DNA from: Candidatus Omnitrophica bacterium UBA6210
GTDB taxonomy: Bacteria > Omnitrophota > Gorgyraeia > Velamenicoccales > Velamenicoccaceae
Direction: 5' to 3'
Length of the DNA: 64,000 nucleotides
Assembly: GCA_002421805.1 (NCBI GenBank)
Contig: DISM01000005.1
Coordinates: 1 to 64,000 of the forward strand
Shown: piece after piece, positions 34,590 to 42,350 of the stretch
Position numbering within the stretch: the stretch's first letter is position 1
How the letters are laid out: every line of letters begins with the position of its first letter
Translations under genes and position numbers: made by a program
The notes under the pieces: generated by a model
Seen by the model: only the letters and a program-made list of their open reading frames with translations
Database searches by the model: none
Told to the model about the DNA's origin: nothing

Positions 34590-35306
34590 AAACTCGGCGT
34601 AAGCGGGGCCATGGGGAAGATGGGGCAGAGGATCCTTGAGCTGGCCGGAAATGATCCGGACTTGCGGGTATCCCTGGCTCTGGAGAGGTTGACGCATCCC
34701 GAGATCGGCACGAAGATCGCCGGCGTCGAGGTCGTCTCCGACAAGGAATTGATCCGCGACATCGACGGCCTGATTGATTTTTCTTCGGTGGACGGGACGC
34801 TGGATCATCTGCGATATTGTGTGAAATTCAAAAAACCCATCGTGATCGGGACGACGGGTTTTTCCGAAGACCAGAAGAAAGAGATCGCTGAGGCTTCCAG
34901 GGCGATCGGCGTGGTTTTTTCTCCCAATATGTCGATCGGCGTCAATCTGCTTTTTGAATTGACGAGGGGGGCCGTTCGGGCCCTGCCGGGGGATTATCAT
35001 GTTTCCATGACCGAGGCCCATCATGTTCACAAGAAAGATGCCCCTTCGGGGACGGCCAAGTTCCTGGCCGATATCGTCAAGGAGGAGCGCCATTGTGACG
35101 ATGTCCCTGTCAAGTCTATCCGGGAGGGAGAGATCGTCGGGGACCACGAAGTTGTTTTCGAAAGCCCATGGGATACCATCAGGATCTCCCACCATGCCAA
35201 GACGCGGGATATCTTCGCGAGAGGGGCCCTTACGGCCCTGAAATTCGTCGTTAAGAAAAAACACGGTTTATACACCATGGCGGATGTTTTAGCGCAGAGG
35301 AGTTAG
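34578..35306 (+). CDS. dapB: 4-hydroxy-tetrahydrodipicolinate reductase
   Basis: DapB reduces the DapA product. NAD-binding GAMGKMGQ lies near residue 9, the catalytic EAHHVHKKDAPSGTA near 143. Four in-frame ATGs (34524, 34542, 34560, 34578) arise from the tandem repeat; 34578 gives the normal start (MNSIKLGVSGAMG) and has AAGGGG upstream. Starting earlier would add a repeated MNSRDS leader. Confidence 0.94.
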   Translation: MNSIKLGVSGAMGKMGQRILELAGNDPDLRVSLALERLTHPEIGTKIAGVEVVSDKELIRDIDGLIDFSSVDGTLDHLRYCVKFKKPIVIGTTGFSEDQKKEIAEASRAIGVVFSPNMSIGVNLLFELTRGAVRALPGDYHVSMTEAHHVHKKDAPSGTAKFLADIVKEERHCDDVPVKSIREGEIVGDHEVVFESPWDTIRISHHAKTRDIFARGALTALKFVVKKKHGLYTMADVLAQRS

Positions 35307-35312
35307 TTTCTT

Positions 35313-36491
35313 ATGGATATCGTGTTATCGAAGAAATTGGAGAGTCTGCCCCCGTATCTTTTTGCCGAGATCGACGCCGCAAAGAGAAAGGCCAGGGCTG
35401 AAGGCCGCAACATCATCGATCTGGGCGTCGGGGATCCGGACATACCGACCCCGTCTTTTGTCATCGAAAAGCTCTATGAGGCCGCGCGCGACCCCAAAAA
35501 CCATCGCTATGCGCTGGACCAGGGGATGCCCGAATTGAAGGAGGCGATCGCGGATTGGTACCGTCAGAGGTTCAATGTGACGCTGGACCCCGTGACGGAG
35601 GTTTTGCCTCTCATCGGTTCCAAAGAGGGTATTGCCCATCTGCCTGTCGCGTTCCTGAACAAAGGCGACGTGACGCTTGTGCCGGATCCGGGTTACCCGC
35701 CTTACCGCAACGCCACCATCCTGGCGGACGGCAAGCCTTATGCCATGCCGCTGCGGCAGTCGAACGGTTTTTTGCCTGATTTGGACGCTATTTCGCCCGC
35801 CGTCGCCGACAAGGCGAAATTGATGTTTTTGAACTATCCGAACAACCCGACGGGGGCCGTCGCCGACAGCGCCTTTTTTGAGAAAGTCGTGGCTTTTGCG
35901 CAGGCGCATCATGTGGTCGTCTGTCATGATGCGGCGTATTCCGAGGTCGCCTTCGACGGTTTCAAGGCCGTCAGTTTTCTCGAGACCCCCGGAGCTAAAG
36001 ACGTGGGCGTCGAATTCCATTCCCTTTCCAAGACGTATAACATGACCGGATGGCGCCTGGGCTGGGTCTGCGGCCATGCGGCGGTGGTGGCGGCGCTGGC
36101 CAGGGTGAAGTCCAATATCGACTCAGGAGTTTTTCAGGCCATCCAGCTGGCTGGCCTTGCGGCGTTGCGCGAAGGCGCGGCGGTGATCGAACAGAATAAC
36201 AAGATATACGGCGAACGCTGTCAGGTTTTCGTAGACGGCCTGAAAAGCCTGGGCTGGAAGGCGGAAAAGCCCAGGGCCAGTTTTTATGTATGGGTCAAAC
36301 TCCCGAAAAAAGCAAAGTCCTCTATTGAGTTTGCCCGGATCTTGCTTGAGAGGGCCAACATTGTGGCAACGCCGGGCGTGGGATTCGGTAAGTATGGCGA
36401 AGGGTATGTGCGGTTTGCCATGACGCTGGACAAGGCTAAACTGCAGGAGGCCGTCGAGCGGATGAAGGTGTATCTCGTTGATCAGTTTTGA
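35313..36491 (+). CDS. dapL: LL-diaminopimelate aminotransferase
   Basis: DapL makes LL-DAP from tetrahydrodipicolinate in one step, bypassing acylated intermediates; the route is known from plants, Chlamydiae, cyanobacteria and various anaerobes. The 392-residue class I aminotransferase has NYPNNPTGA near residue 171 and the PLP Lys in SLSKTYNMTGWRLG near 235. The start LPPYLFAEIDAAKRKA matches DapL. Six bases after dapB, with no dapC/D/E present, the role is well supported, though other class I aminotransferases look alike. Confidence 0.9.
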   Translation: MDIVLSKKLESLPPYLFAEIDAAKRKARAEGRNIIDLGVGDPDIPTPSFVIEKLYEAARDPKNHRYALDQGMPELKEAIADWYRQRFNVTLDPVTEVLPLIGSKEGIAHLPVAFLNKGDVTLVPDPGYPPYRNATILADGKPYAMPLRQSNGFLPDLDAISPAVADKAKLMFLNYPNNPTGAVADSAFFEKVVAFAQAHHVVVCHDAAYSEVAFDGFKAVSFLETPGAKDVGVEFHSLSKTYNMTGWRLGWVCGHAAVVAALARVKSNIDSGVFQAIQLAGLAALREGAAVIEQNNKIYGERCQVFVDGLKSLGWKAEKPRASFYVWVKLPKKAKSSIEFARILLERANIVATPGVGFGKYGEGYVRFAMTLDKAKLQEAVERMKVYLVDQF

Positions 36492-36501
36492 TCGAGATTT
36501 T

Positions 36502-36999
36502 ATGATCTGTTATCTCGGTTTGGGTTCAAATCTTGGCGACAGGCTCGGGCATATCCGCCGGGCTGTGGATCTTTTAAAAGCGTCTCCAGGGATCAGCGTC
36601 CTGCGTTGTTCGGCCGTTTATGAAACAGCGCCTTGGGACACGGACAAAGAGCAGCCGGATTATTTGAATTCGGTCGCCGAGGTGGAGACGACGGCGGGCC
36701 CGCGCGGGCTACTGAGAGTTTTGAGAGAGATCGAACAGTCCCTGGGGCGCAAGAGGCAGGAGCGCAAGGGGCCGAGGACCATTGATCTTGATATTCTTTA
36801 TTGCGGCGCACAGGTCATCAGGGACGAAGATTTGACGGTGCCGCATCCGGGGGCCCACGCGCGTTTTTTTGTGCTCAAGCCCCTGGCGGACCTTGCCCCT
36901 GATTTCGTTGACCCTCAGACGAAAGAGACGGTGACCCGGATGCTCGAAGGACTGGAAGCTCAGGGCCGATGGAGGAAGTTTTGTGAAAAGATTGTATAG
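36502..36999 (+). CDS. folK: HPPK, folate pyrophosphokinase
   Basis: FolK transfers pyrophosphate to 6-hydroxymethyl-dihydropterin. GLGSNLGDR is near residue 5, YETAPW near 39, and GPRTIDLDILYCG near 93 carries the two metal-binding aspartates. An alternative start at 36478 overlaps dapL. Length 165 is typical. Confidence 0.94.
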   Translation: MICYLGLGSNLGDRLGHIRRAVDLLKASPGISVLRCSAVYETAPWDTDKEQPDYLNSVAEVETTAGPRGLLRVLREIEQSLGRKRQERKGPRTIDLDILYCGAQVIRDEDLTVPHPGAHARFFVLKPLADLAPDFVDPQTKETVTRMLEGLEAQGRWRKFCEKIV

Positions 37000-37177
37000 G
37001 GTGACGCAGGACAAGAAGATCGCCGGGGTCTGCGCCGGCCTGGGGGAGTATTTTAACGTTGACCCGACGTTGATCCGGATCATTTTTCTGGTCGGTATTT
37101 TTTTGTGGGGTTTCACGATTGTTCTCTATTTTATCTGTTGGTTTGCCATGCCCACCAAGGAAGAGATCAAGGATTGA
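36983..37177 (+). CDS. PspC-domain membrane protein
   Basis: A 64-residue PspC-type protein: basic KRLYRVTQDKKIAGVCAGL, the characteristic YFNVDPTLIRIIF, one or two hydrophobic segments and an acidic end. PspC domains act in envelope stress responses, but stand-alone copies like this one have no assigned role. GTG start with GGAGG seven bases upstream, inside the end of folK. Confidence 0.85.
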   Translation: MKRLYRVTQDKKIAGVCAGLGEYFNVDPTLIRIIFLVGIFLWGFTIVLYFICWFAMPTKEEIKD

Positions 37178-37196
37178 TCTCTTTTGAAAGAAGCGC

Positions 37197-38042
37197 ATGA
37201 AGCTTATCACGACAATCGCCGCATTGCGTCTGGAACTCGGCCGGTGCCGTAAGAGGGGCCGCCGCATCGGATTCGTGCCTACCATGGGTTTTTTGCATGA
37301 AGGGCATTTGAGCCTCGTCCGCCAGGCGCGCAAAGAAAACGATGTTGTTGTCGTCAGCATCTTCGTGAACCCGATCCAGTTCGGCCCCAAGGAAGATTTC
37401 AAAACATATCCGCGAGACCTTAAAAGAGATTCCGGTCTTTTGAGGGGTTTGGCGGATTTTGTTTTTGTGCCGCCTGCCCGCGAGCTTTATGTGGCTGATT
37501 TCTGCACTTTTGTCGAGGTCCGCGGCCTTTCCGGTGAATATTGCGGCCGTAGCCGCCCCGGGCATTTTACCGGCGTCGCGACGGTCGTAGCCAAGCTGTT
37601 GAATGTTGTCGCGCCCGATGTGGTTTATTTCGGGCAAAAAGACGCCCAGCAGGTTGCGGTCATCCGAAAGATGGCCGGTGATTTGAATATTCCCGTTTGT
37701 GTTAAGGTCATGCCGACCGTGCGCGAGCCGGACGGTTTAGCCATGAGTTCGCGCAACACCTATCTTTCGCCCAAAGAAAGACAGGAGGCGGTTGTTTTGT
37801 TCCAGGCTTTGAAGTCCGCGGAGCACGCGGTCGCCACTGGCCTGCGCGACACGCAGAAGATACGAGGCATGCTGGAAGATTTCATTGCGCATACGCCGTC
37901 GGCGCGGATAGACTACATCGAGTTTGTCGACAAAAAGACCTTTGAGCGCGTCAAGACGGTTGACCGCGACGCCTTGCTGCTTTTGGCGATATATATCGGA
38001 AAGACGCGGCTGATCGATAACGTTTTTTTGAAGGCAAAATGA
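37197..38042 (+). CDS. panC: pantoate-beta-alanine ligase
   Basis: PanC makes pantothenate, the CoA precursor used later by coaD. FVPTMGFLHEGHLSLV near residue 23 is the HxGH nucleotide site; FGQKDAQQ near 144 and MSSRN near 182 complete the active site. Length 281 is normal. No panB or panD is in the window. Confidence 0.95.
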   Translation: MKLITTIAALRLELGRCRKRGRRIGFVPTMGFLHEGHLSLVRQARKENDVVVVSIFVNPIQFGPKEDFKTYPRDLKRDSGLLRGLADFVFVPPARELYVADFCTFVEVRGLSGEYCGRSRPGHFTGVATVVAKLLNVVAPDVVYFGQKDAQQVAVIRKMAGDLNIPVCVKVMPTVREPDGLAMSSRNTYLSPKERQEAVVLFQALKSAEHAVATGLRDTQKIRGMLEDFIAHTPSARIDYIEFVDKKTFERVKTVDRDALLLLAIYIGKTRLIDNVFLKAK

Positions 38043-38095
38043 GGCGGTGTTAGGTTTCGCGATCGCCCGCCCTAATTTCAGGAGAGGTGTTCTTT

Positions 38096-38908
38096 ATGAA
38101 AAAGGTCAAGATAGGCATCATCGGTTGCGGCGCGATCGGGACGAGCCTGGCGAAGATCATCGAGGGCAGGCTTTCTGAAGAATTTTGTGTTGTCGCCGTC
38201 TGCGACGCGCAACAAGAGAAGGCGCGGGCCCTTTTGGGCATATGCCGCCGGGCCAAGGTCCTGGATGCGCACCGGTTGATCGCCGTTTCCGATTTCGTTA
38301 TCGAAGCGTCATCCGCCGCGGTTTCCTACCGTTTCGCGCGCCAGAGCCTTTTGGCTGGCAAAAGCATTCTTGTGATGAGCATCGGCGGCATCCTGGGTAA
38401 AGAGAAGGGGCTATTTTCGATCTCAAGAAAGACAGGCGCCAGGTTCCTTCTGCCCAGCGGGGCCATCTGCGGGTTAGACGGGATCCGGGCCTTGTCGGCG
38501 GTCGGCATCACGTCGATCACCATGAATACCAGCAAGCCTCCGAAAGCCTTGGCCGGGGCGGCCTTTTTTAAATCACACAAGGTCGATCTTTCCGCAATCA
38601 GGAAAAAAACGCTCATTTTTTCCGGATACGCAGCCCAGGCCGTCCGGTTTTTTCCTCAGAATATCAATGTGGTCGCGCTTTTGCAGCTGGCAGCGGGACC
38701 GCGCGTCAGGGTGAAGGTCCAGATATGGGCGGACCCGGCCCTCCATAGGAATGTTCATGAGATCGACGTCGAGTCAAAAGCGGCACGCCTGAAGATCTCT
38801 TGTGAGAACACGGCAAGCCCCGATAATCCCAAGACCAGCTATTTGGCGATCCTCTCTGCGGCGGCATCGCTGGCGGGATTTTCGGATGCGGTGCGTATAG
38901 GTTCCTGA
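38096..38908 (+). CDS. nadX: L-aspartate dehydrogenase, NadX-type
   Basis: A 271-residue NAD(P)-binding protein (IGIIGCGAIGTSLAKII) with the aspartate-dehydrogenase pattern: SIGGIL near residue 98, LPSGAICGLDGI near 119 and NVHEIDVES near 221 with the catalytic His. It would make iminoaspartate for NAD synthesis in place of oxygen-dependent NadB. AGGAGAGG fixes the ATG at 38096. Confidence 0.88.
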   Translation: MKKVKIGIIGCGAIGTSLAKIIEGRLSEEFCVVAVCDAQQEKARALLGICRRAKVLDAHRLIAVSDFVIEASSAAVSYRFARQSLLAGKSILVMSIGGILGKEKGLFSISRKTGARFLLPSGAICGLDGIRALSAVGITSITMNTSKPPKALAGAAFFKSHKVDLSAIRKKTLIFSGYAAQAVRFFPQNINVVALLQLAAGPRVRVKVQIWADPALHRNVHEIDVESKAARLKISCENTASPDNPKTSYLAILSAAASLAGFSDAVRIGS

Positions 38909-38941
38909 TTTAAAATACAAAATGAGAGGGGGTGATCTTAG

Positions 38942-39187
38942 ATGGCACAGAAAGTAGCAAAAGTCGGAGTGAAGAGGCAGAAGGGTTATCTTTACTTTAT
39001 TGACAAGGCTGGCGACGTTTCTTGCGCAGTGATGGCGAGAGGCAAGAAGAAAGGCGGCAAGCCGAAAAAAGTCGCAAAAGTCGGCGTCGATAAAAAGGAC
39101 GGTTACCTCTATTTTCTTGACAAGCATGGCGATGTGGCCTGCGCCAAGTTGATCAGAGGTGGCAAGAAGAAATCAAAGAAGAAATAG
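38942..39187 (+). CDS. small basic protein with two tandem repeats
   Basis: An 81-residue protein made of two near-identical halves of about 38 residues. Each reads KVAKVGV, a variable charged stretch, GYLYF(I/L)DK, GDV(S/A)CA, then a Lys/Gly-rich linker. Repeat one is residues 4-40 and repeat two 43-80. Each half keeps one Cys in the same place. The pattern suggests two short beta hairpins on a cationic scaffold, perhaps binding nucleic acid. I do not know its function. A strong GAGGGGGTGAT site precedes it, so it is surely translated. Confidence 0.8.
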   Translation: MAQKVAKVGVKRQKGYLYFIDKAGDVSCAVMARGKKKGGKPKKVAKVGVDKKDGYLYFLDKHGDVACAKLIRGGKKKSKKK

Positions 39188-39197
39188 TTCAACGAGA

Positions 39198-39263
39198 ACC
39201 CCCACTGTTTTGCTTTGTTTTGCTCCGTCTCATGGAGACAAATCGAAACAAAACAGTGGGGGT
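39198..39263. repeat. long perfect-arm hairpin
   Basis: The 15-base arms 39198-39212 and 39249-39263 are exact inverse complements, continued inwards by TTTGTTTTG/CGAAACAAA-like pairs and a GTCTC/GAGAC tip. No T run follows, so it is not a standard terminator, though it may end transcription of the small basic protein or protect its mRNA end. Confidence 0.75.
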
Positions 39264-39287
39264 GCCCGCCATGACGACACAACATCA

Positions 39288-39561
39288 CTGGCCTTTTATT
39301 AAATAATGGATACATTTGGCTGCGACAATTTTGGAGCGAGACGAGGAGCCGAGGAGCGCCGCGTACCCACTGCGGTACGCAAGCGACGAGCGACGACGTC
39401 GCAGCCCAAAAGTGCCCAGCCCGCAGGGGAGGCCTATCTTTGGCCTGCTGCTGCGTTGCTCCTTCTCAGCGTGTCGCAGAGGACACGCCTTCGTCGTCGC
39501 GCCTTGCATCAGGCTCAAATCTGAGGCCTCCAAATGTGCCCATTATTTAATGAAAGGTCAG
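39288..39561. mobile_element. MITE-like element with 32-bp terminal inverted repeats
   Basis: The ends 39288-39319 and 39530-39561 match in inverse orientation at 28 of 32 positions, and three of the four differences are G-U-compatible. Nested inside is GCTGCGAC/GTCGCAGC (near 39319 and 39398). No transposase frame is encoded; open frames on both strands are artefacts of the symmetry. The uvrA ATG (39534) lies within the right terminal repeat. Confidence 0.65.
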
Positions 39562-42350
39562 TAATCATCCAGGGTGCCCGCGAGCACAATCTTAAAAATA
39601 TCCGTCTGGAAATCCCGCGCAACAAACTTGTGGTGGTGACGGGGCTTTCCGGCTCAGGAAAGTCTTCCCTTGTTTTTGATACGATCTATGCCGAGGGCCA
39701 GCGCCGCTATGTCGAGAGCCTCTCGAGTTACGCGCGTCAGTTCCTGGAACAATTGCAAAAACCCCATGTTGATGTGATCGAAGGGCTCTCGCCGACGATC
39801 TCCATTGAGCAAAGGACGGCCGGGGGCAATCCCCGTTCGACCGTGGGTACGCAGACGGAGATCTACGATTACCTGAGGCTGTTGTTTGCCCGGATAGGCG
39901 TGCCGCATTGTCCTCAGTGCGGCCGGCGTGTCCACAAGCAGAGCGCGCAGGAGATCGTCGAACAGTTGCTGCGGCTCAAGGAAGGCGCGAAAATCGAGAT
40001 CCTTTCTCCTGTCGTGCGCGGCCGTAAAGGCGAATACCGCAAGACCCTGGCGCAGCTGCAGAAACAAGGATTTGTAAGGGCGCGCGTCGATGGGAAGGTC
40101 TATGAGCTCAATGAAGAGGTGAACCTCGCGCGCTATAAAGTCCATCATATCGAAGCCGTTGTGGACAGGCTTTCCGTGTCGGCGGGCGTCAAGCCGCGGC
40201 TGACAGATTCTGTGGAGACGGCCCTCAGATTCGGCAATGGCCTTGTGATCGTTGTTCAGTCCGGCGATCCGCAGGAACCGCGGGAGAAGGCCTTCAGTGA
40301 AAAGTATGCCTGTGTCGCATGCGGCATCAATATCCCCGAGATCGAACCGCGCATTTTTTCTTTCAATGCCCCTTACGGGGCATGCCCGGCCTGCAACGGC
40401 CTGGGGATGAAAATGGAATTTGATGTGGACCTGATCGTTCCCGACAAGAGGAAATCCATCCTCGAGGGAGCGCTGGAGCCATGGAAGCGTGGCGGCAAAG
40501 GGTATCTGTTGTATTACCGGGCCCTTTTGCGCGAATTGTCGCGGCGCCTTGGGTTTGATCTGGATACGCCGTTTCGTCAATTGCCTAAAGATGTGCGGCG
40601 CGCGATCCTTTACGGCTGCGATACTGTCATCTGGAACAGGCCGTTTGAAGGGCTGATCCCGCACCTAGAGAGGTTGTTTAGCCAGACGGACAGTTTGTTC
40701 CTTAAGGAAGAGATATCCAAATATATGTCTCAAATGCCCTGTCCTGCCTGTCGGGGTTCGCGCCTGAAAAAAGAGAGCCTGGCCGTGACTGTCCAGGAGC
40801 GTTCGATCTGGGACATCACGCGCATGACGATCCAGGAGGCGTATGTTTTTTTTGATACTCTGCCATTGAATCCGGAAGCAAAGCAGATCGCCTCGCAGGC
40901 CCTGAAAGATGTGAAGGAGAAACTATCATTTTGTCTGAATGTGGGTTTGGGATATCTGACGCTGGACCGCAAGAGCGCCACGTTGTCGGGAGGGGAATTC
41001 CAGCGTATCCGTCTGGCGACACAGGTGGGCTCGGGGCTCGTGGGGGTTCTCTACTGTCTGGATGAGCCGAGTATCGGCCTGCACGCCCGCGATAATGCCA
41101 AACTCTTGGCGACGCTCCAGTCGTTGCGGGATCTGGGCAATACCCTTCTTGTCGTCGAACACGACGAGGCGACGATGCGCGCGGCCGACCACATCATCGA
41201 CCTGGGCCCGGGCGCCGGCAAGTACGGCGGCGAGGTCTTGTTCAGCGGGACATTCGAGGATCTTTTGAAATCTCAAGAATCCCTGACGGCCAAGTTCCTG
41301 ACGGGGCGGATGGCGATTCATAAGCCGTCCAAGCGGCGCGACTACCGGGGGCGGCCGTGCCTGGAGATCAGGGGGGCCACGACCCATAATCTGAAAGGTA
41401 TTGATGTCAAATTTCCCCTGGGTGTTTTTATCTGTGTCAGCGGGGTGTCTGGTTCCGGAAAATCGACATTGATTGACGAGACATTATACAAAGCTTTGTC
41501 GCGCCGGCTGTATCGTTCCCGTGTCAAGGCGGGAGAGTTCAAAAAGCTCCTGGGGGCGGAGCGTGTCGACAAGGTGATTGTGGTCGATCAGTCTCCGATC
41601 GGCAGGACTCCGCGTTCCAACCCGGCGACGTATGTGGGCGTCTTTTCCGTGATCCGCGACCTTTTTTCGAGGCTGCCGGAATCCAAGGCGCGTGGCTACC
41701 GGCCGGGGCGTTTCAGTTTTAACGTCAAGGGCGGCCGATGCGAGGCGTGTTCCGGAGACGGCATCAAGAAGATCGAGATGCATTTTTTGCCCGATGTGTA
41801 TGTGAAGTGTGAGGTTTGCCAGGGTGAGCGTTTTAACGAGGCGACACTGGAGGTCAAGTATAAAGGTTATTCCATCGCGCAGGTCCTGGATATGTCTGTC
41901 GAGGAGGCCCTGCGTCTTTTTGAGAATATCCCGCGTCTCAAGGAGACCCTTCAGACGCTCTATGACGTGGGCTTGGGGTATATCCAGCTGGGCCAGCCGG
42001 CAACGACCCTTTCAGGGGGCGAGGCCCAGCGTGTCAAGCTGGCGAGCGAGCTCTGCAAACGGTCCACGGGCCGGACGCTCTATATTCTTGACGAGCCGAC
42101 CACGGGACTCCATTTCGCCGACGTCGAGAAGCTCCTGGGCGTTCTCCAGAGGCTCGTCGACCTCGGCAATACGGTTTTGGTCGTGGAACACAACTTAGAC
42201 GTCATCAAGAGTGCGGATTACTGCATCGATCTTGGGCCCGAGGGCGGCGACGAGGGAGGAGAGGTCGTGGCTGCGGGGAGCCCGGAAGAGGTCGCTGCGC
42301 AACGCCGGTCGTATACGGGGCAATATCTCAAGGAGATCCTTCGCAAATGA
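39534..42350 (+). CDS. uvrA: excinuclease ABC subunit A
   Basis: UvrA recognises bulky DNA damage for nucleotide excision repair. The 938-residue protein has both ABC modules: Walker A GLSGSGKSSL near residue 34 and GVSGSGKSTL near 642, two LSGGE signatures, and zinc modules with CVACG/CPACNG and CEACSG/CEVCQG. Conserved homology starts at IIQGAREHNLKNI (residue 11), so residues 1-9 (MCPLFNERS) come from the terminal repeat of the preceding element, whose adjacent GAGG serves as ribosome site. Confidence 0.96.
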   Translation: MCPLFNERSVIIQGAREHNLKNIRLEIPRNKLVVVTGLSGSGKSSLVFDTIYAEGQRRYVESLSSYARQFLEQLQKPHVDVIEGLSPTISIEQRTAGGNPRSTVGTQTEIYDYLRLLFARIGVPHCPQCGRRVHKQSAQEIVEQLLRLKEGAKIEILSPVVRGRKGEYRKTLAQLQKQGFVRARVDGKVYELNEEVNLARYKVHHIEAVVDRLSVSAGVKPRLTDSVETALRFGNGLVIVVQSGDPQEPREKAFSEKYACVACGINIPEIEPRIFSFNAPYGACPACNGLGMKMEFDVDLIVPDKRKSILEGALEPWKRGGKGYLLYYRALLRELSRRLGFDLDTPFRQLPKDVRRAILYGCDTVIWNRPFEGLIPHLERLFSQTDSLFLKEEISKYMSQMPCPACRGSRLKKESLAVTVQERSIWDITRMTIQEAYVFFDTLPLNPEAKQIASQALKDVKEKLSFCLNVGLGYLTLDRKSATLSGGEFQRIRLATQVGSGLVGVLYCLDEPSIGLHARDNAKLLATLQSLRDLGNTLLVVEHDEATMRAADHIIDLGPGAGKYGGEVLFSGTFEDLLKSQESLTAKFLTGRMAIHKPSKRRDYRGRPCLEIRGATTHNLKGIDVKFPLGVFICVSGVSGSGKSTLIDETLYKALSRRLYRSRVKAGEFKKLLGAERVDKVIVVDQSPIGRTPRSNPATYVGVFSVIRDLFSRLPESKARGYRPGRFSFNVKGGRCEACSGDGIKKIEMHFLPDVYVKCEVCQGERFNEATLEVKYKGYSIAQVLDMSVEEALRLFENIPRLKETLQTLYDVGLGYIQLGQPATTLSGGEAQRVKLASELCKRSTGRTLYILDEPTTGLHFADVEKLLGVLQRLVDLGNTVLVVEHNLDVIKSADYCIDLGPEGGDEGGEVVAAGSPEEVAAQRRSYTGQYLKEILRK

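Noticed and set aside
36983..37177. Complete phage-shock-protein operon
   Set aside because: Only a single PspC-domain protein is present; no PspA, PspB or PspF-like gene is nearby.
39198..39263. Standard Rho-independent terminator
   Set aside because: The stem is excellent but is followed by GCCCGCC and not a T run.
39285..39564. Open frames on both strands before uvrA
   Set aside because: Both strands end in nearly the same peptide because of the inverted repeat; this is symmetry of the element and not evidence of coding.
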